A stretch of 64,000 nt of DNA, taken from Biancaea sappan. Taxonomy: Eukaryota > Streptophyta > Magnoliopsida > Fabales > Fabaceae. The stretch's first letter is position 1. Every line of letters begins with the position of its first letter. The notes below the pieces were generated by a model. It saw only the letters and a program-made list of their open reading frames with translations. It was not told the origin of the DNA and did no database searches. Where the stretch lies: contig CM073491.1 in the NCBI GenBank assembly GCA_037074585.1, forward strand, positions 85,370,286 to 85,434,285. The letters run 5' to 3'. Position numbers and translations under genes: made by a program. Shown one piece after another: positions 33,301-46,200 of the stretch.

Positions 33301-33757
33301 GAGAGCATGGTGGAATAACCAAAGAATGTCGAGAATTATAGCCATGAATGCATGGCTTTTTGCTGTTTTGAGAATCATACTCAAGTTCCTAGGGCTATCT
33401 GACACGGTGTTTGAAATAACAGAAAAACATCAATCATCTACTTCTGGGGATGATGAAGATGCAGGTAGATTCACCTTCAATGACTCTCCAATGTTCATAC
33501 CCGGAACCACCATTTTGCTGCTTCATCTGACAGCAATGGCCATGAAGTTGTTAGGGCTGCAACCTCAGAGCGGGAATCATGAGTCTGGGCCAGGCGAGCT
33601 GTTTTGTGTCTCATATATGATACTGTGTTATTGGCCATTTTTGAAGGGTTTGTTTCTGAATGGAAAATATGGGATTCCTTTGTCCATAGTGTCCAAGTCA
33701 GTGGCATTGGCCTTTCTTTTTGTCCACTTTTCTAGAAAGAACATTACCGGCCACTAA
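28249..33757 (+). CDS. Cellulose synthase-like protein, CslB/CslH clade, 9 exons, 738 aa
   Basis: This is a membrane glycosyltransferase of family 2, expected to polymerise a cell-wall beta-glucan or related polysaccharide from a nucleotide sugar at the Golgi or plasma membrane; the product is not deducible. My exons are 28249-28511, 29371-29698, 29794-29904, 31252-31368, 31496-31708, 31949-32057, 32221-32402, 32749-33099 and 33215-33757. All introns are GT-AG and phases agree, giving 2217 nt with one final stop. Motifs: two N-terminal membrane segments (about residues 25-43 and 50-68); DDG at 135-137; DCD at 290-292; AED at 450-452 where most cellulose synthases have TED; QQKRW at 490-494 (QxxRW); then several C-terminal membrane segments. 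From memory, Arabidopsis CslB proteins also have AED, and length fits CslB/CslH (about 750 aa). The start is the ATG giving MGRREE. The gene looks intact; choice between CslB and CslH needs a tree. Confidence 0.93.
28597..28626. repeat. (TA)n microsatellite in Csl intron 1
   Basis: TA run of about 30 bp shortly after the first 5' splice site. Confidence 0.9.
28655..28870. mobile_element. MITE-like repeat in Csl intron 1
   Basis: The left part GTTTGGCATGATTTAAAAAC resembles the reverse complement of the end of the intron-3 repeat (TTAAAAGTCATGCCTAACAC). Internal motifs (TTATTTGATTA..CTTATTTG, ATTTTATTAAAATTTTTATA) are shared with it. It probably belongs to the same small non-autonomous family, possibly hAT-like. 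Ends and target duplications are not resolved. Confidence 0.5.
29901..31135. repeat. 637-bp direct duplication inside Csl intron 3
   Basis: The block beginning AAGGTTACCAGTTATTTTATT at the exon 3 boundary (about 29903) recurs at about 30540 (AAGGTTACTAGTTATTTTATT), and both copies end TTTTAGTTTTCTAAAGAATA. The period is 637 bp (29905 to 30542). Each copy contains one MITE-like repeat (TTTGGCAAAAATAG... to ...CATGCCTARCACATCC) and a variable TA run. The second copy reproduces the last exon-3 bases and the 5' splice site. Confidence 0.85.
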
Positions 33758-34031
33758 GGCTTTACATTCTGGTCTTGAATCAACGTAATTGTGTGTTGTG
33801 TTTTTATATTTCATGCTTGGATCCTAATGATTGTGGTAACTCAATCATATTCAAGATATGTTTTTTAATTTATTTTTTGTGATCTATTTATTTTAGCTAG
33901 ACTCATGAATTTGTTTGTTCATTTAATTTGTTGCAATCTTTTATTTTTGCTGAGGTATGAACTGTGTTGGGCATTACATCATCTAAAAAAAATATAGAGA
34001 ACAAAGCCTGCAAGTTAATTAAACGTGTGGT
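33758..34031 (+). other. Csl 3' flank conserved in the upstream relic
   Basis: Likely 3' UTR and downstream DNA. It aligns with 12836-13165 over most of its length (CTTTACATTCTGGTCTTGAA; GCTGAGGTATGAACTGTGTT). No polyadenylation signal can be chosen with confidence. Confidence 0.65.
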
Positions 34032-36239
34032 TGTCTCTTCCATTTTGTCCTATTTTTTCTTTCCTCTTAAATTCTAAATCAAGCCTTAAATTCTTCGCAT
34101 TACATTAGTTGTATATTTGGTCTTTTTTTTTCCTTTTTGGTAAAATATATTTGGTCTTCTTCATTGGACTCTTTGTTGCTCCTCTCTTTCTGATGCATAT
34201 GTAATGTGTGGGCAATTAGGAATGACTCTGCCTTCTGTTGATCCCATTGCATATAAAACAATTATTTAAATTTTGATGAGTAATAAACAAACTAAAATAA
34301 TAACTTCCTTGTTGTTATTGACCATTATTTTTCAGGAATTACATCAAGTCAGAGGCATCAAAGAGCTAAAAAAGACCCTTTTTATTTTATGCCTCAGGAC
34401 TTAGGATATTTTGTAAAGTAATTTGAAAGGCAAGAAAACTATTTTAAAAATCCTTAAGAATGTTTTTGATATTTTTAACTAAGTTGAAAAAATACTAGAT
34501 AAGGTTATTGAGTTTTAGAAAATAAAATGTTTTGAAAAAATAAAATGTTTTGAAAAATCTTATTTTCTAAGTTCCAGTTCTGCCAGTCGATCGGTTGATC
34601 TCTGGTTGGAATTTGACTAAGTCTCAATAAACCTACTAATCGACCACTTGTCTTTAAGTAGTCGACGAATGCATCTCTGTCTGGAATTAAATATCTAATT
34701 CTAGTAACTACCAGCCAAATATTACAAATCCCTCTCCTCCGTCCTAGGTTAATATATTAACTTAAAAGAATTCTCCTGAATCTCAATTAAGATACTCAAC
34801 GCCTACTCAATTCCTTAAGTGAGTTAAGTCTATACTAACCAACTTAGTTTTGATTAAACGAGATTAATTAATATTTCTATTAGCTAACAAGCAGAAACAC
34901 TTAAGTTAAGGTTTACATACTCGTCCTCCCTATCAGTGTTCTACTCTCACCTCCCTCTCCCGAGTTCGATGATAGCAACAAGGAGAAATATAGATTGATC
35001 AAGTCCATATAATGCAACAGTAAAATGAATAAAAAGATTTAAATTGATTGAATAAAAGTTATAGATACATGAGAGAAAGCAAAATCTAAATTAGAGTTGA
35101 GTTAATAGTAATCATAGAAGGAAAATCTAATTACTCATGGAATAAAAATGACAGAAAGCATAAATAAGGATAGAAATAGCCATGAATCAAATGTTGAATG
35201 ATAGATTTAAGCCCCAAATACTTGAAATTCGAGTTCTCCCTTCTTTTCTTAGCAAAAACGGCGTTTCTCAACTTCCGCTGGATCAAAATTCCCTAAAAAT
35301 TTCACCTATTTAAAGCTCCTTTGATGTGGCTAAAAACTCATTCCACCGCTGCAGCGGTATGTCTTCACCGCTACGGCAGTGGAGCACAGAAAATAGCCCA
35401 AAGAAAAGCTTTAGCGTGACACTTAGGTATGCAGCGGAGGTCTGGCGCTTAAGTTGTGCGAACTCACCGCTTAAGCGGTGGAAGGCAGAAATATGACATC
35501 CTCAGAATTTGTTGCTTCAAAATTCACTTGCTTCTTTGATACTTTGATCTCTTTTGCTCAACATCACCAAGGCTTCTTTTCTTCCAATAATTCCAAACTT
35601 TTGGGCCTGCACTTAATTCCCAAAAATAACACATATCACTAGTAAAGAATTGGAATTTAAGATAAGAAATGTGCAAGAAGCCTTTAAAACTTAGAAGGTG
35701 ATTAAGAGGACAAAAGCAATTCAGAATAAGCATATTAGGTAAGGTAGAGGTGAAATTCTCAAATAAAATGCATGAATTTAGTGTTAACTTGAGAACTTGA
35801 AAATCATATATTTGATATATGTGTTCTGATGATTGCTTTTACTTCATGGAAATGTTTGTCAAATTTGCTTTTATGTTTGAAATGGTGATAATGTTTTCAT
35901 GAAATGTGCTAGTTACTGAAATTTCATATCTCACCTTGTTTTTAATGATTTATCATTTTAGGGATTGAAGTAAAAAGAAAAGAGAAAGAATAGAAATAAG
36001 CTTATAATGTGTTAGTTAGTTATGTCACTTCCTTTTGGTGGAAATTTTTGAGAAAGTATTGTGTATTGTATATACTAGTGATAAGGTTTATGAGCTTATT
36101 GTATTTCATAAGAGTTGTAACTAGACCTTTTATGTTATGTATATGAGAGAAGAGAATTTGCATTAAATAGTTGATTTTGTGTTATAAGTTATGTGCATAT
36201 ATAAGCAGAGTTGTTTGTGTTATATTTCAAGTAACATTT
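34032..36239. other. Unclassified repeat-like noncoding DNA with GC-rich palindromes
   Basis: No coding region. 34430-34720 has CAGTCGATCGGTTGATC and AGTAGTCGACGAATG, words usual in LTRs of SIRE-type copia elements. 35220-35490 has two perfect palindromes, ACCGCTGCAGCGGT at 35345-35358 and CACCGCTTAAGCGGTG at 35465-35480, in an otherwise AT-rich stretch. The block 34720-35770 may be an insertion of its own; I do not recognise it. Confidence 0.45.
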
Positions 36240-37103
36240 TATAAGATTTGAAGTTTAAGACATATCAATCGACTAATTGTCTTACATCAGTCAACTGATG
36301 CCTCTCAGTTTTTAATTTATGCAAGTTTGCAATCAACCAGTCGGCTGATAATTAGATATTAGTCGACCGATCATCTACTACCAAGTGTAAAATTTCATGT
36401 TTTAAGATATTCCAGAATTTATTTATTTTTATGAATTTGGAATTTTGTAAGCATTTAAGAAAAATATCATGCTTTAATCAAATTTCCATTTGGTCTATAT
36501 TGCAATTTTTTCTAAATTGCATAAAATGTACATAATTCTAGTAGACATTACATCGTGTTTCTATCAGTCGACTGCTAGCATGATAATAGTATTAACAACT
36601 ACTTTCTATAGATTTTTACTGATATTATCCTTGACTTTCTTCCAACGTATCTTTTACACCTTGAGCTATTAATATAACCCTCATATGGTGTCAAATTAAG
36701 TAGAACACATTTTCTTTGACTCTGAAATCTTTGTTTTAATATCTTGCCAATCATTTATTGATTAAGAAGATTTCATTTGTAAATCTACTATATTTAAGAA
36801 TGTGAACACAATTCATCTATCTTATTTTCTGAGTAATCTGATCAAGGAAGGTTTTCTTGAGTTAGTGTTTGAGAGAAACACCTTGTAAGGGAGAGAGGCA
36901 CCCTTGAGAAAGAAAAGATCTTTGTTGTAGTGGCTCACAAGTACCCAATTGTATAAACTTGTGGTTGATAATGAAATATTCAAGAAGTTGTCTTGATGTA
37001 ACTTCTCAAATTTTCGAGTGTTACTGTAGCTGGTATAGTAGTGTGTACGTGTGGAAGTACGAGGAAACTTTTCCATTTTGGTGAAAGGAGAAATGGCAAG
37101 AAG
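36240..37103 (+). repeat. SIRE/Maximus-like copia 5' LTR, middle part
   Basis: It contains the typical order of such LTRs: CAGTCGACTG-like words (36270-36390, 36555), then GAGAGAAACACCTTGTAAGG and GAGAGAGGCACCCTTGAGAAAG (~36870-36920), then GTGGCTCACAAGTACCCAAT and ACTTGTGGTTGATAATG. It is interrupted at 37104 and resumes at 41053. The LTR start is not identified. Confidence 0.65.
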
Positions 37104-39573
37104 TGTAGCATCCCAGGTTTTTTATATAAATTGGTATTAGAAGGACTATTATGAAAAGAATACATATATATATATATATATATATGTTTTTGGAGAGAAA
37201 ATTTTGTAAATGGAAAATGAAATGCCTTTTCATAATTTAAAATTTGGAGAAAAGCATTAGAAAATGTTAGAAATAATTTTGGGTATCAAATTGAAATTTT
37301 TATTATATGACCAAGGACTTAATTGCAAGAACAGAAAAGTATGAAGGGCCTATCTAGAATTTTAGCTAGACAAATTTGATAACAATAAACACGTAGGAGA
37401 GCATGCAAGGCTTACGTGGCTTCTTCTTTATCCTTCCCGTAGAATTGAACCAATAAGGAAGGGCCACTGCATTCTTTCTCTTTCCTTGTTGCTTGCCTAT
37501 TCACGTGCTCAGGAAGCATGTTCGGCCAGCTTTTCCCTTGTGTTGCAGAAGGGATGTGTTTTCATTTTGAGGACAAAAGGCTGAGCAACTGAAAAGGGAA
37601 ATATAGGAAATGCAGAAAAGAGGATGGTGTGAATCTCTCAGCCAAGAGCAAAAACCGATGATAGCCACGTGAGAAAGTATAATCCATGAGAGTGTGCTGC
37701 ACTTGGACCCCGTGTAAAGCTTGGGTGATTTGTCATAGAGATGAGCAGCCATGAAAGTCACTAAAGAAACATGTTTTATTCCTTCCGCCTGTGAACTCCT
37801 TCCTTTCTGTAGTAATCATCGTGATGCATCTTCTTTTCGAGAAAACCAAGAGAGGGAGAGACTTGATGCAGCAAACCCGTGAGCATGTGTTGAGGAATCT
37901 GTCCTCTCCTTTTTCTGCAACCACGTGAGGCACCTCTAATGGGATTAAAGAGTGACCCTTGGCTCCATTTTGGCTATCTTAGTGTGCACCCGAGAGAGAC
38001 CACAGTGAGCGTCTTCTGCAAGAATGAAACTGAGAGTGAACCTCTGTTTTTGGCATGTAAAAACAAAGTTTCCTTACTGCAAACATAGCCAACCCGGGAG
38101 TGAGAGAGGAAGCTTCAACCCTTACTGTTTCCTTGAGGATTTAAACCTATACCCGTGAGCTTCAAGAAGGAGTTAGCAAACCAGAAAATCATCTGTTTTA
38201 CTGCACTAAAATAAAGCAATCTGTGGAACTTTGAGGGACTTTGCAAGGTCTCTTCTAGCCAAAACATCAAGCCACCCTTGGAAAATTTTGGTGCCGATCA
38301 AAGGAGCATATTAGCATAGGTATTTAAGGTCCCAGACACTCTTTACAACATCAAGAGAAGTGGCTAGAAAGTGCTGAAAATTAAGGGAAGAAAGTGAGCT
38401 TTGAATTTTTGGTAATCCTTGAATCTTTTCTTTTTGGATTTGCATGTACTTAAGAGATGATCAAACATGGTTTAGAGGGTCCCAAGATGAGTTTAGGATA
38501 GCCTTGAAGCAAGAAGAAAGGAAAAATATGGAGTTTAGATGTATGCATGCATGGTAGATACTAAAGTGAATAAAATCGGAAGTCTGTAGGAGTAGCTATA
38601 ATTTTAGAACGAAATATATTTGTGACCTATGGACCTATATGAAACTAAATATGCTCTTATATCATGAAAAAGATAAGGGAAAAATTATGACCAAGGACCT
38701 AAGTGAATAAAATGAAAAGTTGGAGGGAAAGAGTAAAATTTGTCAAAATGTCCAGGATTAGTATAAATGGGATCTTAATTATAATTTGATGGAATTCACC
38801 AAACTTTGAAGGTCATTATATGGTTAAAGTTTACACTAAGGACTAAAGTAAATTAACTCGAGGATCTTGAGGAAAAAAGGAAATAAGTTTGAAATTGAGT
38901 TTGAAATTGGGAGAATAAAATAGATTTTACTGATAATATAAAACTATTATAAATTCAATTAAATATAGGATGATATTTTCAAGTCCTTTAGGATTTCAAT
39001 AGTTAATTTATTTTACCAGCACCTTGGAATAAATCCGAACAGAACCAGTACGAGACAAAAAATTCAGGCTTCTTTCTTAAAGCATATGGACGACACTATT
39101 ACTCCAGAACATTGAGAAGGAATGTATAAATCCGATTGAGGTGAGGGACTCTAACCTACATGAGTTACTTTTTCTCATAGATAGTTCTTAAGTGAGATAT
39201 ACATATATGAACCATAATTGTGATAATGTTAGAAACACACAAAAGTTAGTTATGATTTATGATAGAGAAAACTCATAATTTCATTTTATGAATTATATGA
39301 AAGGTAAGCCATTTGGGAAACTTCACAATGAAGTTTAAAGAGTCCAAATGTTGTTACTTGATTGCTAAGAGTGCCAAATGGTTATTGCAGTCAATTATGT
39401 ACTCAAATATTAACAACTATGTGATTGTGGTTGTGTGCATTTATGTTTTAGGATTGAGATGTACAAGTATATATGACAATTCTAGTGGTCTTCTTTATGT
39501 ATGGTTGAATTTAGCCATGCAAAGGGAAAATCGATGACTACATACGATGAAGTATAGGTATGTGAGTGCTAAG

Positions 39574-39739
<166 letters not shown>

Positions 39740-40188
39740 TACAACATGTATATTTCTTGATGCCTCACTGTGTGAATATATGTATATATGTATACATGCC
39801 ATTGAACTAATGAAGTTAGGGAGAGGGAAATCTCTAAACCACTTTGGATGTATTTTCTATATATATATATATGCATAATTTTATTATGTTGATATGAAAC
39901 CACAATTTGGAAGACTTTGGTTCATTGAAACCATTATGAATGGCATTCATTTTGAAACTCCACATGATTGATGAAATTATATGAATTATGATTCCCAATG
40001 GGGATGTTGGTTATTGATTTTTGATTCATTGTTAAAAATGATGGTTTGACTATATCTATGATTCCTTGATTTATGGTGATTTTATTGTATCGTGGTTTTG
40101 CAAATGTGGTGGAATATTTTCTGCCAGATGATTTGGCACACGCGGAGGCTATTTAGAGGCATAATGATAGGGTTAGGTATACATATGG

Positions 40189-40203
40189 AATATATATATA
40201 TAT

Positions 40204-40297
<94 letters not shown>
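40189..40297. repeat. (TA)n-(CATA)n-(TA)n compound microsatellite
   Basis: A TA run, six CATA units, then a second TA run of about 70 bp. Confidence 0.95.
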
Positions 40298-40300
<3 letters not shown>

Positions 40301-41052
40301 GTAGTTAGACCAAGAGGGGTTATAAGGATGGGGTTTATATTACCGGTGTTATAAGGATAAGGTTTAGATATATACATATATATGTATATATCTCATTGGT
40401 ATTGCCATCTAAGTGCTTTTATATAATACTAGTTATATGGCAATGTGGAAAGTAAGGAATCATTTGGTAGTACTTGTACTTGTACTTGATGATATTGCTT
40501 TAACAATATATGATGCTCGGTTGTGTCGAATTGCTATGATTTGATGCCTTACAACTGTATGTGAAATCGCCTTGGGATTTTATATGTGGACCTACGGTGC
40601 ACCCTTTATAAGTATGTCTCTAACTGTATGTATAATTACATGTTCATTCTTTATATATATACCTTGTTTATCTAGTAGTAGGATAGAGGTTTTTACTTAA
40701 CGGGTATGTATGACTTACACCCCAACAATTTTCAGGTATGAAGGAAGCATAGTAGTGGCATCGAATATTGTGTCTAGCTCCCCTTGTTCGGAGTAAGAGT
40801 ACAGTTCTATTTCTCTCTCTTTCTTATGTATTCAAAATAGTTCTGTAATCGAGTAGGTTAACTAGGTTGTGTGTGATGATTAGGGGTTGATTATCATTCA
40901 ACCTGTGTGTTGATTGACTAAGGGTATGAATCGGGACTAATTGTTCTATTGACTTGATTCGCATGTGAAACAAAATTTATAAGATGCTTTATGGATGGTG
41001 GTGGTGAATCCTCCTCTGTGCTGGTTACAGGCCTGAATCTTAGGATGTGACA

Positions 41053-41227
41053 CTTAAGGACTGAATGTAATCTTGGTTTAAGCTGAACCGGTATAAATAC
41101 TTGTGTTAATCTCTCTTTGTCTCATCTTCTTTATTGCTTAAAGATTTATCTTTGATTATTTGCACTTCATTCTAGTTCATCTAGCCTTTGCTTTGTTTTA
41201 CTATTATAAAAAGCTTGGCATTATTTT
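41053..41227 (+). repeat. SIRE-like copia 5' LTR, continuation
   Basis: CTTAAGGACTGAATGTAATC and GAACCGGTATAAATACTTGT, the usual end-proximal words of SIRE-type LTRs, followed by a CT-rich tract. It is interrupted at 41228 by the gypsy element; the last 72 bp follow at 49871. Confidence 0.65.
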
Positions 41228-43172
41228 TGTCACATCCCAAAAATTGAGCATGTGAAAAGATACTACTCATTTGATAAAATTCTCAAACATACGTTATTTA
41301 CATATATTCTGTAAGGTTTTACATTCAACCTTAATCATTCATTCCACACTACAGAATTATATTCATCTGATAAGCAAATATAGACATACATAGTCTGATA
41401 TTTCTATCTCATCGCAAGCCTAGGAGACCTATAGAAAATACAGAGTTTTTCTAATATCCACATTAATAAGTACTGGTATCCCACCAGACAGAAATAGAGA
41501 ATAATCCCAAGGGGCTTCTAATCTTCAAACGGATACTCTTGTTCTTTATTTTCTGTATCTGAAAAAAAATAATCATAGGGAGTGTGAGTTTATTTAAAAA
41601 CTCAGTAAGTAAATAACTGTACTATATAAAATATCAAAAGTACAAATACCACATTTACTCATATAATTAATTGTCTTATACATCGAGTAGTATGGGACTC
41701 TAACCCTTTCAACTCGTGTATAGGTTTCATAGATATGCACTGAGTAGTATGGGACTTTAACCCTTTCAAACTCGTGTATGAGCTTTCTTAGATATACACC
41801 GAGTAATATGGGACTTTAACCCTTTCAAACTCGTGTATGAGCTTTCTTAGATATACACCGAGTAGTATGGGACTTTAACCCTTTCACACTCGTGTATTAG
41901 ATTTCTTAGATATACACCGAGTAGTATGAGACTTTAACCCTTTCACACTCGTGTATTAGATCCCGTATATCTTTACTCATTAATAAGATAGTGAGAATTC
42001 ATCACATAGTACAATTGTCATGAAATAAATAATTTCTACATACTCTTATTTCTATTGATCATCATATACTCCCATATGAAAAATTAATTGCTTATTATCC
42101 AAATAATATTGTAAATGGGACTTATATTGTACTTTGACTAGTAATATCAAATTAGCTGAGCAAGGTTATTCACTCACCTTGATGTTTGTCCAAGTTTACC
42201 TTGTTCCACACTAGAATTTGTGTAGGAAAATTTCCTAGTAAAATATATTACAAGGAATCATAAGAAAGGAAACAAAATCACGAAAATACGTAAAATTTTC
42301 TGACTGCTACAGTAACGAGTTGCTACAGTACGGTTTGCTACAGTGTCGATTAGCTACAGTGCCGGTTCGCTACAGTACCGTTGACTGCTACAGTAACGTT
42401 GACTGCCGACACTACAGTGCTGCTACAGTAACCGAAGAAAATTTTCCAGATTTTGTTTCGAAATCCCTGGTCGCTACAGTAACTCGGTTTTTGCAGAAGT
42501 TTTTGCAGAAATTTCTAACAAATTCATCCTTTCCCTTCTTGTTTCAAAACCAGAATTTCAACTCTTTTAACCGATTATAACTCAAATATAACTTCTAAAA
42601 CAACTGAGATTCATGAATTATCATCAAAATCTTCAAAACAAAACCTCCTCTGATCTTCTACATAAACTGAAATTTAAGGAAAATAATCAGATTAAAGCTT
42701 ACCTTTGATCCTTACAAAGCTTTTGAACCGAATAAATAATCGAAACTCTGAAGATCAAGGAAAGGATTTGAGAAGAAAATGAAGAACTGAGAGAGAAATC
42801 TTTTCTGCTTCCTTCGGCTGAGTGAAAAAATGAGGGTTACTATTGAAACTTTATATTAAATATTTCTAATGGGTTATTCAATAACCCATGGGTATCCATA
42901 ACCCAACATCCAAACCCATCCAGTCAATTTACAATAAATGGATTAATTGACCATTCTGAAACCACTTTTCCATGAATTTCACCATTCTTAGAATATATCC
43001 CTCATTGTGCAAATATTTAGTCCAGTCATTTAACTCAATTTTCATAAATAATATTCAAAGAGAACAATTAAATATGAAAATTAAAAATGACCAAAATAAA
43101 TAACTAAAGTAACGTTGTAGAATTCTAAAATACTCTTAAGCGAATTATATTCTGAAATTAACGGGTATTACA
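41228..43172 (-). repeat. Gypsy element 1, 3' LTR
   Basis: 1945 bp. It includes five ~60-bp repeats (41685-41945), about ten GCTACAG words (42305-42480), and the terminus at 43163-43172. Confidence 0.95.
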
Positions 43173-43190
43173 TTCTACCCCCCTTAAAAG
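43173..43190 (-). other. Gypsy element 1 polypurine tract
   Basis: CTTTTAAGGGGGGTAGAA on the minus strand, directly before the 3' LTR. Confidence 0.88.
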
Positions 43191-43219
43191 AATTCGGTCC
43201 TCCGAATTAAAATCTTACC

Positions 43220-46200
43220 TCAAGTTTCAAATAAATGTGGATAGTTTTTCCACATCTCATCTTCTGCCTCCCACGTAGCTTCCTCGCGAGAATGATTTCT
43301 CCAAAGAACCTTGACAGTAGGAATTTCTTTGGTACGCAATTTCTTGACTTTTCTATCAAGGATAGCTACTGGTACCTCTTCGTAGGTGAGAGTTTCATCA
43401 AAATGAACTTCTTGGGGTTGAATGACATGAGAAGGATCAGGAAGATACTTCCGTAACATGGACACATGAAATATTGGATGAACTCCCTCTAGGTTGGAAG
43501 GTAGGTCTAGGCGATATGCCACATTACCCACTCTGTCTACAACCTCATATGGGCCAACATACCTCGGACTAAGCTTGCCTTTCTTCCCGAATCTCATTAC
43601 TCCCTTCATAGGTGAGATTCGTAAGAAAACCATATCACCTATTGCAAAGGTCACGTCGTCGGTTGTCCGCATAAGACTTCTGTCTACTCTGAGCAGTTAA
43701 CAACTTCTCTCTGATCAGTTTAACTTTATTTATATCTTCCTGTATCATCTCAGGTCCAAATATTTTGGTTTCACCAAGTTCAAACCAACCTATAGGAGAT
43801 CGACACCGTCTCCCATATAAAGCCTCAAAAGGTGCCATCTGGATACTGGCTTGGTAACTGTTATTATAAGCAAATTCAATAAGAGACAAATGATCTTCCC
43901 AACTTCCACTGAAATCCATCACACAAGCTTTTAGCATATCCTCAAAAGTCTGAATTGTCCTTTCGGACTGTCCATCAGTCTGAGGATGAAATGCTGTGCT
44001 AAGATTCACTTTGGTACCCAAAGCCTCTTGAAAGACTTTCCAGAACCGAGAAGTAAACTGAGGTCCTCGATCTGATATAATGGATATTGGTACACCATGA
44101 AGTTTCACTATTTCTTTAACATAAAGTCGAGCAAGTTTTGCTACACTGAAAGTGGTATGAATAGGAAGAAAATGTACTGACTTAGTAAGTCGATCCACTA
44201 TGACCCATATTGAGTCATTTCCTTTTGTTGACCGAGGTAAACCTACTACAAAATCCATAGTGATCCTTTCCCACTTACATTCGGGAATATCTAGTTTTTG
44301 CATCAATCCAGATGGTCGTCGATGTTCAGCTTTAACTTGCTGACAAGTCAAACATCGAGTTACAAAGTCAGTCACGTCTCGCTTCATGCCCTCCCACCAG
44401 TAAACTTATTTCAAAGATTCAATGTTGGGGACACAAAGTCTCCCATTAAACCATAAGACTCCTTCTTCATCTACCAAGAAATTTGGTGCTAGACCTTGCC
44501 TTGCCTTATCTCTGATTTTGACCATATCAATGTCATTTTCTAAAGTTGCTTTTACTTTTTCTACAAGGGATGATCTAACTGTTAAATGAGCCAGAAATGT
44601 ACCTGACTCAGTGATCTCGAAGAATACTCCATCAGCTTCCAACTCTTGTAGTTCATGTATTAGAGACCTCCTTATAGTGGCAATGTGAGCTAAACTTCCC
44701 ATAGACTTTCGACTTAGAGCATCAGCCACTACATTTGCTTTACCTGGATGGTAAAGGATGGTACAATCATAATCTTTCAAAAGTTCCATCCACCTTCGTT
44801 GCCTTAGATTGAGATCTCTCTGCTCAAAAATGTACTTAAGGCTTTTGTGATCTGTAAAAATTTTACAAGTTTCCCCATACAAGTAATGTCTCCATATCTT
44901 TAGGGCAAACACTACAGCTGCCATTTCCAAATCATGAGTGAGGTAATTCAATTCATGCTTTTTAAGCTGACGTGAGCCATAAGCTATGACTTTACCATGT
45001 TGCATCAACACACACCCTAAGCCTATCTTTGAGGCATCACAGAATACAGAGTAACCCCCTGGTCCTGATGGTAGGATTAAGACTGGTGCAGAAGTTAAAC
45101 ACTCTTTCAATTGGGTGAAACTTTGTTCACATGAATCATCCCAAATGTATTTAACATTCTTTCGGGTTAACTTATTTAATGGGAGAGCCGTCTTAGAGAA
45201 ATCTTTGACAAAGCGACGGTAATACCCTGCTAAGCCAAGAAAACTACGTACTTCAGACACAGTTGTTGGTCTAGGCCACTGTTTAACTGCTTCAATTTTA
45301 CTTGGATCTACATGAATACCTTCTTGGGAAATAACGTGTCCCAAAAATGTTACATGACTCATCCAGAATTCACATTTTGAGAGCTTTGCGTACAACTGAT
45401 GTTCTCTCAAAGTTTGAAGCACTATTCTCAAATGTTCAGTATGTTCTTCATGACTCTTTGAATATACCAAAATATCATCAATAAATACAATTACAAACTT
45501 ATCAAGGAATGATTTGAACACTCTGTTCATTAAATCCATAAATGTTGCTGGTGCATTTGTCAACCCAAAAGACATCACAAGAAACTCATAATGTCCATAC
45601 CGTGTACGAAAAGCAGTCTTAGGTATATCATCACTCTTAATTCGTAACTGATGATATCCAGACCTTAGATCAATCTTTGAGAAGTATTTTGCTCCTTGAA
45701 GCTGATCAAACAAATCATCTATCCTTGGTAAAGGATACTTATTCTTCACTGTGACTTTATTCAGGTGACGATAATCTATACATAATCTCATAGAACCATC
45801 TTTCTTTTTCACAAAAAGAACAGGAGCACCCCAAGGTGAAAAACTTGGGTGAATGAACCCTTTGTTCAACAAATCTTCCAATTGTTCTTTGAGTTCTTTT
45901 AGCTCAATAGGAGCCATACGATAAGGTGGAATAGAAATTGGTCGTGTGTCTGGGACCAAATCAATACTGAACTCAATATCTCTTTCTGGCGGTAATCCAG
46001 GTAAATCTTCTGGAACACATCTGGGAATTCATTAACCACATGAATGTCTTCTAACTTCTGTTCTTTCTTTTCTAAATCTTTGATAAAAGCTAGAAATCCC
46101 TGACATCCCTTTCGCAATATACGCCGGGCACTTAACATAGATATCATATTGCAAGGTACATCACTTTGATCCCCTTGAAACACAAAATTACTCCTCCCCG

